Shown one piece after another: positions 23,250 to 33,418 of a stretch of 64,000 bases of DNA. The stretch comes from Clytia hemisphaerica (Eukaryota; Cnidaria; Hydrozoa; Leptothecata; Clytiidae), in the NCBI GenBank assembly GCA_902728285.1, contig CACVBU010001315.1:847302-911301 (forward strand), written 5' to 3'. Every line of letters begins with the position of its first letter. The first letter of the stretch is position 1. A model generated the notes under the pieces. It had not been told where the DNA came from. It worked only from the letters and a program-made list of their open reading frames with translations, and searched no databases. Position numbers and translations under genes: made by a program.

Positions 23250-23603
23250 CGCTACCCACTCAGCATTTTATGGTCGTCGAACAAGGCGCACGGCTTAATT
23301 ATTGCATAAATTACATAAATCAAGCCTTCAAAGGCTGTCGCTTTGAGCACAACAAGAGTTGAAACTTTTCAACTTTTTTCGCTGAGTTGTGCAGCTTCCC
23401 TATTGTTCTTTTTTAATCAGCCAATCAGATGAGATATTAACTTTCTTGTACCGTGTGCAAAAAAATATTAACAATAGAAAAAAAGAAATGTGCAGGATAT
23501 CTCCCCTTTATTTTGGATCAGCGGAATGAGAAAAGCGTTCAGCGATCAAAGCGCCCGAGCTGTGCGCCTTGTGCGACGACCATAAAATAATGAGTGGGTA
23601 GCG
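23250..23603. mobile_element. 354-bp MITE with ~45-bp terminal inverted repeats
   Basis: Left end CGCTACCCACTCAGCATTTT.. and right end (reverse complement) CGCTACCCACTCATTATTTT.. pair for about 45 bp with four differences, through TATGGTCGTCG and AAGGCGCAC. Non-coding. Confidence 0.75.
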
Positions 23604-23616
23604 ACCTATAATGGGT

Positions 23617-23810
23617 GTTGGACTTGGAAATGCATGTGCCAATGTTCGATTAAAAAATACGATTTTACTGATGTGTAAACTTTTCGTGCTCTATATCTAA
23701 AGAATTGGTAAACCTTTTTAAAATCTGTTAAAAGCTCTTTACTCCCAATTGATTCTAAAATTTAAACCCTGGAAAACCAAGACAATTGATAAATGATCCA
23801 AACTTCAATA
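23617..23810. repeat. dispersed ~190-bp repeat U, copy 2
   Basis: Direct relative of 21452-21640 (see there). It lies just right of the MITE at 23250-23603. Confidence 0.6.
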
Positions 23811-23856
23811 AAGATTTGGTTCCAGTTATATTAATAGTCCTTTAGTCTGGTGAAAC

Positions 23857-25040
23857 GATGACGTCATCGAAAAATAAAGATATGCCAAAATTCAAAAAAT
23901 TTTGTTCTTTTGGAAAGAATACTGTGAGATTGGGTAACTTGCATCAGTGGAGGCTAACATGCATAGCCCTCAAATAAATGACCTGTCTGGTCATTAAAAT
24001 ACAACACAAGCATTTGCATAGGGTAAAATGGCGAAATGCGAAAAACGAATTTCAAAAATAACCCTATAAGATTTGACTATATCTTTTTATTCCATGAAGA
24101 GATTACTTTGGAATAAAAAATATATTGACAATGAATGGGTAAGCTTTCTAGAAATCCAAACATAAATTGCATAGCTTTTACCAAAAAATAGCAATTTAGG
24201 ATCAGAAACAGTCAAAAAACCAGCTTTTTCCAATTTTCATCGAGTTGCAAGAATTAATTCCTTGTTTGTTTTGATCTGAAATTTTCAGTAGGGGTGGCCA
24301 ACATGGTTCCCTTGCTCATATCAGGGGGGCTCGAGACGGGGGTAAGGGAATTAAAGTTTCTAAGTAAAATCTTAATTATCACCCAAAAAAGTGCCTTTTT
24401 TTGTCCATATCTTTTAAATAGATAGTCCCAGCCTCATCCCTCCTTCAGTAAAACTTCATTTACTTTTAATTAGGAGAGGCTTCTTCAATGTTTGGGGAAG
24501 GTAAGTCTATAAAAGTTATTTGTTTTTCGGTGGAAAAAAGTGTTTAAAAAAGCATTTTTTGTGCTCAAGGCTTATTTTTCTTTGCAAATTTTCGCATTCC
24601 CAAACCAAACGCACGTGACAAAGTTAAATCAAAACAAAAATGGTACAGTAGAGCTGTGAACGGAGCTGCGTAGTTTATTTGTTTTGAAATTTTGCTGCTT
24701 TGATTGGTCAGTCATTTGATGGCTATGCAAGTTAGCCTCCATTGATGCAAGTTACTCAATCTCACGGTGCCTTCCTGTGAACATAAAATATTATTACGAA
24801 AAAGTCTGAAAATCCTTCTCTATTAGCCATTAGCATATTGTCTGTAATGTGCTGGGCGTACCCCAAGCTCCAACCTTCAACAGGCAAAAATTGAAAATAT
24901 CAATTTTGACCAACAGACTTTTTTTAACAAATTTTCAAACGTTTTCATAATAATATTTTATGTTCACTGGAGGGTCTTCTTTCCAAAAAACCAATAATCT
25001 TCGAATTTTGACAATTTTTATTTTTTGATGACGTCATTTT
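23857..25040. mobile_element. 1.2-kb foldback-like element
   Basis: Outer ends GATGACGTCATC / GATGACGTCATT and interrupted inner arms are inverted: 'tgtgagattgggtaacttgcatc' region at 23924-23990 pairs with 'gatgcaagttactcaatctc' region at 24716-24766, and 'aaattc..ttttggaaagaa' pairs with 'ttctttccaaaaaaccaat'. The arms total ~130 bp on the left and ~330 bp on the right with interruptions. No coding content. Confidence 0.55.
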
Positions 25041-25084
25041 GCCTTATTTCCTTTTACTGTAATATCTCTTGGGCCAAAAAAAAA

Positions 25085-25250
25085 AGAAGTTTTGTTTCTG
25101 GAAATCGACCAGGTGAACTATTTTTTGAGAGTCACCCGGCCGCTAAAAAAAAAATTTTAACTAAGGCGAACCCGAAAAAAATTTTTGTTTCCGGTCCACC
25201 GGCCGGGTGAAAATTTATTTCGTCGTCACCCGGCCGCATTTTTTTTCGTA
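25085..25250. repeat. CACCCGGCCG-rich repeat, left arm
   Basis: Contains 'gcgaacccgaaaaaaatttttg', 'tttccggtccaccggccggg' and 'gtcacccggccgc'. The reverse complement of 26703-26793 carries the same words in the same order, and a shorter relative is at about 38073-38150. A short 'ttagggttagggttag' follows at 25259. Confidence 0.6.
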
Positions 25251-26702
25251 CATCATCGTTAGGGTTAGGGTTAGTTTGTTTGTTTGGAAAACTTTCGTGA
25301 ATCAGTTTTTGAGGCGTGTGATTTATCGCACGTGATATTTTATATGCTACTGTAAAATGCACGCCTAGAAATCACTTGGTATGAAGGTTTTATCCTGATC
25401 ATTGTTATAGAAATGAAATTTTATTCATCTCACACTAAACCCTGCATTGTTTTTTGTTAATTCTTGCTTGCAACTCAACTTTTAAGAATGTTTTTTTTAT
25501 ATACAACTTGGTTTTTATGAAAGAATCATGCTGATTTGTGAGTAAAATAAATAGAAGCATTCACAAAGTGGGGACTTTTCAGTAAGTAAACAGCTTTGAT
25601 TTTATAAAAGGAATCATGCTGACTTGTGAGTAAAATAAAAAGAAACACTCATAAAGTGAGGATTTAAAAAATTGGGGAAATGTTTCTCTCACTCTAATTT
25701 TTTCTCAAAAAAGTTCACTTCGTAATCACAGTTTGGAGCCTTGAGCAATTGAAGATAAATATTCAAAATGAAAGAGAGTGTCCAGTTCTTAGAGATAATT
25801 GTAACCCAATTGAAAATATAAACGATGAAAATTAAGTATTTAAATAATCACACGCCTAAACCACTATAAATCAAAATCTAGGCGTGCGATGATCACACGT
25901 GAATTTTTCTTATGCCGAAGCCTGTAGCGGTGTCAAGTTACTACAGATTTAAGCATAGAGGTATAAAGAAAAACAGGAGTTGAATGTGTTGGTAATTGGT
26001 CGTTAAAGTCTTTTGATTTCTTTTATAAAATGTATCAAAAGAAATTCTAAGCTCGCCCGATGAAATAAGACTTTTTAGTAGAACTCAAGTTTGCTATGAA
26101 CATTCTAATAATCAGTATTGAAGATTCTCGTCTTTTAATATACGAAAATTAGATAAAAATTCGTCCACGAAGCAAGTTTATGTTCCATTTCGCTATCCGT
26201 TCAATTTTGTTTCAAAAATATATTTTCTCAAGTCAGAAAATGAAAAGTTCTTTATAAGCACACACGATTTCAGACTCAATGTGTAGACATAAAATCGCTG
26301 GAGGATTTTGGAGGAAAGTATCAAGCAATAGACTTCACCTTAAGGAAAACATTGATCGAAAAATCTTATCATTTGATGAAGGATTGCCAAGTTTACAGGC
26401 CTTTTTTTAGTTCAAATATTTTCTTACACTGATGTCAGAAACAATGAATCTTGTCTCATCTAATTTCTAAAGCTTAAATGAGCCAATAGGATTTCACCTA
26501 TGGATAAAAGAGCTCATTAAGAATGCACGATATATGAGATTATGAGCATGCATACACCGTAAATTTTTTTAATCGTAGGGCGAGCTTGGTTACAATAGCA
26601 TACTTCTCCTGTTTCTTTATACCTCCATGATTTAAGGTAAAGAAGACCATCATTTTAACTTCTACGAGTGCTTTACAAAATCGAGTTTTGGGATCAACAT
26701 TT
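25251..26702. other. spacer between inverted CACCCGG arms, no supported gene
   Basis: About 1.45 kb, AT-rich. It holds a tandem duplication of a ~90-bp unit ('aatcatgctga(t/c)ttgtgagtaaaataaa' at about 25526 and 25613). If the arms are the ends of one element, this is its body, but no transposase frame is visible. Confidence 0.4.
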
Positions 26703-26793
26703 AGCAAAAAAAATTTTTTTGCGGCCGGCCGGGTGAGTGTTTTTTTCGTCACCCGGTGGACCGGAAACAAAAATATTTTTAGGGTTCGCCTAA
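26703..26793. repeat. CACCCGGCCG-rich repeat, right arm (inverted)
   Basis: 'ttgcggccggccgggtgagt', 'gtcacccggtggaccggaaa' and 'agggttcgcc' mirror the words at 25163-25250. Confidence 0.6.
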
Positions 26794-26924
26794 AGATTTC
26801 AAACAACTAAGAGCGCGGTCACACCAAAATATAAGTTTAGCTAATGCTAAAAAGGAATCACCACTTTTGCTTATTTTAAGCGGCGCGTCGGAAAACTTCA
26901 ATCAGCATTTCTAATAAGTCTATG

Positions 26925-27185
26925 GTGGCCCATCAGTTTCAAAAAGATTAAAAAATATTTTTTTGTTTTTTCTTGTTATTTTAATTTTTTTTTTTATTTC
27001 AGGCTCATTTTTAATTTTTTCTTTATTAAAAAAAATATATATCTTCTAAAATTCTCGGCCCATCAGTTTCAAAAAGATTAAAAAATATTTTTCTTGTTAT
27101 TTTTATTTCAGGCTCATTTTTAATTTTTTCTTTATTAAAAAAATATTTATCTTCTTAAATTCTCGGCCCATCAGTTTCAAATTTT
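26925..27185. repeat. tandem ~110-125-bp repeat, about 2.2 units
   Basis: Unit: 'ggcccatcagtttcaaaaag', 'attaaaaaatattttt', 'caggctcatttttaattttt', 'ctttattaaaaaa'. Units begin at about 26930, 27057 and 27166 (partial). An inverted match to its start ('gaaactgatgggccaccata') is at about 37236-37256, so the unit belongs to a dispersed family. Confidence 0.65.
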
Positions 27186-27885
27186 TTTTTTCAATTTCTT
27201 TTAATTTTTTTTCTAGTTACAGTAATACCTATTTTTTTTTGCTATAATTTTTTTTTCTTCCCACAGCTCCGATAATACCCAATTCCGGATCGAATGAACA
27301 ATTTACCACCAGAATTGCCAAAATGTCCCACTCGAAAACAAACGAGTTAAAAAAACCCATTTCATTTTCTTGCCTGAGAGGTTTGAAATTCGTTTCTTGT
27401 CCTTCAGTCTTTCAGCTGAAATCGAGGAGGGTGATCTTAGGGAAATTTGAGACTTATGTTAATGTTTGGAATTGTTTTTGCGGATGACCTATGATATGAA
27501 TTTTAAATTTGACGGGATGGAATGTTTTGCCGAACGAAAATCTGTAAAGTAAAGTAAAGAGTACGGCAAGTGACCAACCATTCTGTAGGAGGGTTTCTGA
27601 AAGGGTCAGGATAAAACCCGGCTTTAATCACATTGACGAAGGCATATTTAATTTGATAAAATTTGACGAAACTAAATCTTCGAAATCAAAGAAACCACGA
27701 TATCTATCTATAAATCCAAGAGGGTTTGAAATTAGTGCAAAACCAGAAAAAAATAGTAAACATGCGGTTGAGGATATAATAATCTTTTGGTAATAAAGTT
27801 AACAATAAATCATTACAATTAACACAAAACTTTAAAAAATATAACTGACAAATTTTTTCAGAATACTATATTTAACTTTTTCCTC

Positions 27886-28149
27886 TTAAGCTTTTTTCAC
27901 ATGTACGTAAAATTTTATTTAAGACCTTACGGAAAATTGTTCGTAAGGCTGTCTTTTGGGAATTTCCCCGACATTATGTAGAGTTTTTGTTGATTAAGAG
28001 GGTCTTACGTGACTTTTCCTTCCGTCCAAAACTTTTTGATCGTAAGCAAATTCTACATAAGACCTTAATACACTACGTAAAGCTTAGGTGAATTCCCACC
28101 CTTCAAGGTCTGAAGTAGAATTTTACGTATATGTGAAAAAAGCTTTAAA
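27886..28149. mobile_element. ~260-bp MITE, ends AAGCTTTTTTCACAT
   Basis: Left AAGCTTTTTTCACATGTACG, right (reverse complement) AAGCTTTTTTCACATATACG, pairing over ~27 bp with one difference. The interior has several degenerate 'cttacg/cgtaag' words in both orientations. The flanks suggest a TTAA or TTTAA target, uncertain. Confidence 0.7.
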
Positions 28150-28474
28150 GCTCACGCAAGCTGATTACAGTATGTATTGGAAAAACTAAGTATAGGATAA
28201 ATAAGAAATACATTTATATAATAAAATAGTTACTAAAAACAAGCAACTTTAATGATAAACAAAACAAAATTGTACAGTAGCCGACCGTAACAGAAACTAA
28301 AATCATGAAAAAAAGCTCAACCGCGAAATTAATCCCCGTGAAAATTAATCCCTTATTAAGTACTTATTTTTGTAGATCTTTTTTATCAAAGACTACCTCA
28401 AACTATTTTTCTTACCATAGTGATAAGGTCAGTGTAAGAGCAACAGGTGTGAATCATAGCCTGGCTATTGGCTA

Positions 28475-28738
28475 CTTTAATGGGATAAACTTTCGCGGGG
28501 ATTAAATTTCGCGGGTGGCACTATTGAGTGGCAATATTTTCACGATTTTGTGACTTTTACTGTCAAATCATGCATGTTGGTTGTTGAAATACACATGATT
28601 TGCGCCTCTTTGATGCAAATAACCATTCAAATAGTATTTTCACATATTTTGAGTTTTGTTTAGAAATAATTCGCGGATGACACCCAAATCCGCGAAATCC
28701 GCGAAATTTAATCCCCGCGAAAGTTTATCCCATTAAAG
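28475..28738. mobile_element. MITE of the TTTCGCG family, 264 bp, 40-bp perfect TIRs
   Basis: Flanked by TA at 28473-28474 and 28739-28740. Both ends begin CTTTAATGGGATAAACTTTC and remain identical for 40 bases, through GGGGATTAAATTTCGCGG. Perfect TIRs suggest recent activity or recent amplification. It lies just beyond the 3' end of the integrase-like gene. Confidence 0.85.
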
Positions 28739-28787
28739 TAGTTAGAGGAAATACGGTGTGGAGAAAAAAACTTAATTGTTAAGTTTC

Positions 28788-31700
28788 TTAAAAACTGCCA
28801 TTTTCAATCTCTCGTTTTAAGTATATATACGCTTCCTGACATTCATGAGGTTTAACGAGCTCTAGATTTGGTAGATATTGTTCACATAGATGCCTAAAAT
28901 CATCATCAAGGTAGTCGGCATCTTCTGGTGTGATTCCCGATTCATCTATAAGGGATTGGATATCCTGGTCTGATACATCAAAGCCTACAATGAAGAAGGT
29001 CAGTCAAGAAGTACACGGGGAGGAGATAAATAAAAGAGTTTATAAATTCCAAGATTGCTTTTTTTTAAACTTGGGGTCTAAAGTACCGGAGACGCCACAA
29101 AATGTTTCATTACTAAAGTGAAATTTCTTTACGAGGTTTAGTAAAAACTTATGCTACACGCTTTTTATATAAGAATATCAGGGTGAAAATTGGCCAAATC
29201 GTAAGAATACTCTATGAATACCCTCAGTGTGAGTTACACAGAATTTGGGTACCCAGAAAGAAACTGCTTCCTTTGTTAGATTTGAATTTAAACTTTGAGG
29301 CTGAATGTAATGTTAGCTTCAAAAAGCCAAATTCTCAAAAAATCATTTCTCGTGTTTGTAAAAAAGTCAAGTCTAAAAAAGTAAGAATACGTTAAGAATT
29401 ATTTCACCCTCAATTTTGGCAATTTCTTAAGAATATTTGACCCTCATCCAAAGTTCACTATTCTTATAAAAAAAAGCGTGTACCTGGCATAGTGTCCTCC
29501 CCCCCTGGATTCAGGGGGGAAATGGGTTTTGAGGTCAAAAGGACGTATAGGGGGGAAAGAATTTTTTTTGAAGCCAGGGTGGGGGGAATGGAAAATTTTC
29601 ACTCTAGGCATGGGGGGGGACTCACCAAAATCAATTCAAAATTGAAAAACAACTGGTTTTATGAGATGATATAGCATAATGCTTAGTTTTATTAATATTA
29701 TGGTTTAAAAACAACCATCCTTTCCATTTATTCTTGAATTAGAACTAACTTAGGGAAAACAATAAGCGTTAAGTTCATCAAATTACAGCTTTTTAATTTT
29801 ATGCTTGAGGGGGGGGGACAGAAAAATCTTTGGAGGCAGGGTGGGGAAAAATGAGGGGGGGATGGAAAATTTTCATTCTAGGCATGGGGGAAGAGACCCT
29901 GAAGGACACTATGCCTGGTTCATCAAAATTACGCTGTAAAGATCAACGATTAGCGTATGTGCCTGGAAGCAAATACCTAAGTATTGTAAAAAAGATTTGC
30001 CACAGATTATCTTCGCAAAAACTGAGCTGAAGACATCAATAATCGAATAAAAGTTGACTGGAACTTACCACATTCAACAAGGTCATGCACCTCAGGTACG
30101 GTATAAATGTGGTTGGGAACACCGTCTGGTAAAACTTGGTCTTTTTGATATCTAATGCGATGGCAATTCCAGATGACATCTTTGAATGTGTTAAGTTCGG
30201 CTTGGAGGATTGGGATCATGATATAGGCTAAAATCATCCTAAACGTACAAAAGCATACTGAATGGTACCACCAAAAAGTCAAAACTCTTTTAAATTTTAA
30301 CAGTTTTTGCCACAGTTTGCAGACATGGTGTCTAAAAAGGCGAACAGATATTTCTATATCAAACACTGAACATTATGAAACAATAACTTGAACCTCAATA
30401 ACTTGACGTATGCGTTGCGGAGCGTTATCGGATCTTAATATTCATCTTTGGTCAATTATTGCATGCAGAAAATAAGATTGATGTAAAGCAAATTACTTAC
30501 CTGTCTTGTTCACAACTTGGATCGTAATGTCCACCACATTTTAAGAAAAGGAGTTGACCTTTGAAGAATTTCTCTAGTCTTTCATGTAGTTCTTTCCACC
30601 ATCGCTCAATCTATACCAATAAAAAAGTGTTTTAAATATTTCATAAACCAAAGAGAATAACATATGTATTTAAACATTTTGAAATTGGTTTTGAGTTTCA
30701 AAAAAACAGTTGATGAAGACAAAATGAGAGGTTGTTATCTCCTTCAAAATGAGCAGTAACACAATGTACAGTTTACTCTAAAGAACACAATCTACAGTTT
30801 ACTCCAAAGTCTGACCTTCTCTTAAATACCCTGTTACAAATTACACAAACATTATGACAGCTAAGGCTACACGAGCAATATTTTCTTACATTTCAAGTGC
30901 AATTTCCTTCAAAAACGCTCTGAGGAAAGCCAAAAATGATTGTAGCAGATTGTAGAAATGTTTTTAGTATTTCGGTACCATTTCCTAAGAAATTGCATAT
31001 TTTGTAGTCTTCAAATGAGATTGACGGGTTTTTTCTTGGCTTTGACAAGCCAAAAAAATTGAGTACACAGGAGTACATAGCAAGAACATTTGAAGGCTTT
31101 GAAGACTACAAAATATGCAATTTCTTAGGAAATAAAAACCTCCAAAAATAAGAACATTTTAAGAACGTTGTTAGGCTGAAAGTTCAAAAAATCTAGAACA
31201 TCTGAAGGCTTTTCGTGTTCTTATAAAAAAGTGTAATCTATTTAATTGTAGTATTTCTGCGTTTTCAACCTCAGACAAAAGATGATGTTTTACTTCGCAA
31301 TTGTTGTTTCTTAAATTAATCCTATAAAGTACCTGATTTGAGGTTGATGGACCATAGTGTATCACAGATGAAGGGTCTTCCAAGTTTTCGTCACAACGGG
31401 AACGCAGAAACAATGAATAGCCGCAAGATCACCTGTTTCAGTACCTTTATCAAGGCGAACCATATTTGAAATCCTTTTCGTCTCAATGATATGTTGAAGA
31501 TACCATTTACCAACAAGCTTTGGGTCGCTGTTAGAAGTCCAAATTTTGAGCCAAAGTATCTTTCGACTAGCAGTGTCGATACAGCCATACACAGCTAGAG
31601 GGAAGGTGCTGTTCTGATAGCCCATAAGCTTATCATGGCCATCAAAGGAGTGTACCCAATTAGGTCCATTTGATACAAAATGACCCTTCACTCTCTTTTT

Positions 31701-32072
31701 CTTCTGACAGGGTCTTCTGTCCTTCAGTAATTGACTTTCTTCCAAAAACATAACATCATGAACAAGACTCCTAGGAACTTTCAAACCATGAACAACACGT
31801 AGTTTTTTATGCATGGCTCTGTAGCCCAAAAGTCGCCCTGGACCTCGAAGTTCAGTTGAAACAGCTTCTCTGACAGACTCGACAGGAACTTCAGTATCAG
31901 TATATCTAATTCCAAAATGATTGAATCTCCTGGTTAGAGTACTCAAACTCCAAGGATAGTTGCCAAATTCTTTTTTCATAAGTTCAACAATCTCAGTTCG
32001 TTTTAAACATTGAGCAACATACAACTCCAATTTTCCCTTAAGTAAGTCATCATATTTCCAGCTGGTATTCAT
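28788..32072 (-). pseudogene. integrase/transposase-like gene, four exons, one-base frameshift in exon 1
   Basis: Exons on the minus strand: 31333-32072, 30501-30610, 30069-30238 and 28788-28984, all GT-AG and phase-compatible. With one extra base at the frameshift the reading frame gives 405 residues. The protein resembles the intron-bearing integrase-core family found in animals and fungi: an N-terminal helical segment, GYRAMHKKL (83-91), then the RNase-H-like catalytic core with D144 (SFDGHDKL), D208 (RLDKGTETG) and E249 (NQIERWW), the expected DDE spacing. Downstream, ELNTFKDVIWNCHRIR and PDGVPNHIY match the conserved C-terminal part. Near 31408-31410 (codons TGT TTC TGC) one base is missing, after which the frame continues as LRSRCDENLEDPSS. 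Either a real inactivation or a sequence error. The name of the family is from recall and could be refined. Confidence 0.8.
30976..31137. repeat. inverted repeat (36-bp arms) in an intron of the integrase-like gene
   Basis: 'atttcctaagaaattgcata' .. 'gtcttcaaa' at about 30977-31012 is mirrored by 'tttgaagactac' .. 'tatgcaatttcttaggaaat' at about 31097-31133. The arms are identical for about 36 bases, with a ~85-base loop. A small MITE or a foldback remnant. Confidence 0.6.
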
Positions 32073-33418
32073 TTTAATTTGATAAACTGAAAAAAAGAAA
32101 TGTAAAACAAACTTTAAAAACGAAAGTTAGAGACATCAATATTTCTATAAAAGTAACAAGGAAGATTAATGCATTTCTTTCTATATTTGGATATTAAAAA
32201 ATTTAGTTGATTAAACCCCCACCATTGTCATACGTTAAATATGGTTTTGATAAAACATGACTCAATTTTTCAACGGAACCAATACGAGACATTATCATGG
32301 TAATTGAAGCAATGACAGAAAGAAATTTAATAATTTGATCCAACAAACGAAATATATATTACAGGAACAAAGTAGTGTCTAAATCTTAAAAACAAAGTAA
32401 AAACTGTCTTTATTGACTCATTTATATATCATAAAAACAAAAAACTTCTATCTTTGATTTGAAACAAGCTAAAACACTTTTTGAAGAATTAAATTTCACA
32501 TTCAAGCCTATCCAAAAATGTAATGAAATTTTTATTTTTGGTTTCAAACTTGCTTATTTGTTAATCTACTAAAAATACTACTACTAAAAGTACTAAAGTA
32601 CTTTAGGGGTACAAACTTTCACGAGCAGAAACTTTCACAAGGTCGAATTTGAGGACAAAGTGTTTTTGCGAGCATAAACTTTCGCCAATTGGATAAAAAT
32701 GAGAATTTTAGAATGAAAACGGCCTTACCGTAAATTACCAAAAGAATTTCTAGGAAGTTGATTTCTTTTTCAAATTTTCGATTTTTTTTTAATTTAAAAA
32801 ACGATTTGTTGGTTGCCATAGAAATTTGATTTTCTAAAATGTTCTTATTGAAAGATGGAAAATTGAATCTAAGATATATCAAAGCCTTTTTCAAGGGTAG
32901 TGTATATAAATTTGACCCCAAATTCAGTTAGTATAACAACGTACTAAGTGTACCAAGGATGGTGGTGTTACTAACTTCTTGCGAAAAAGCAGTTAGTGTC
33001 TTGTAATAACTGCTTGACCCTCCCAGGATCAAGCAAATTTAACAAAATATTAAATGTTTGACCTCCCTGGATCAAGCAAATTTAACAAAATATTAAATGT
33101 AAATAAAGAACTCTTAATGAAGTGAAGCAACAAAAAATTCCTGTGTACACAGAATAGAATATTGTAAAATGGAGTGATTCTAGATTATCAGCTCTATAAA
33201 TCTAAGCAGAAAAATTCAATTATAAAGAGCCTGAAATTTTGTTCCTATGGTAACTACAAGGTCAAATCACATGGGAATAGGTGGTTGCCCCCACTTGGAT
33301 TTTAATCTTCCACACAATATACACAAAAAAATAATGCTACAATCACAATCATTTTAACACATTGTTTAAACACAAGAAGACAATATGTTTTAGCATGTTC
33401 TAAATTCTTCATAGGTTT
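32073..33418. other. spacer between integrase-like and alpha-kinase genes
   Basis: Contains a single TTTCGCG-family end at about 32601 (TA then CTTTAGGGGTACAAACTTTC, several C-to-T changes) without a partner, and a tandem pair of 'gatcaagcaaatttaacaaa' units about 43 bp apart at 33030-33102. No gene. Confidence 0.5.

Noticed and set aside
25259..25276. TTAGGG repeats suggesting an interstitial telomere
   Set aside because: Only about two and a half units; too short to mean more than chance or a repeat end.
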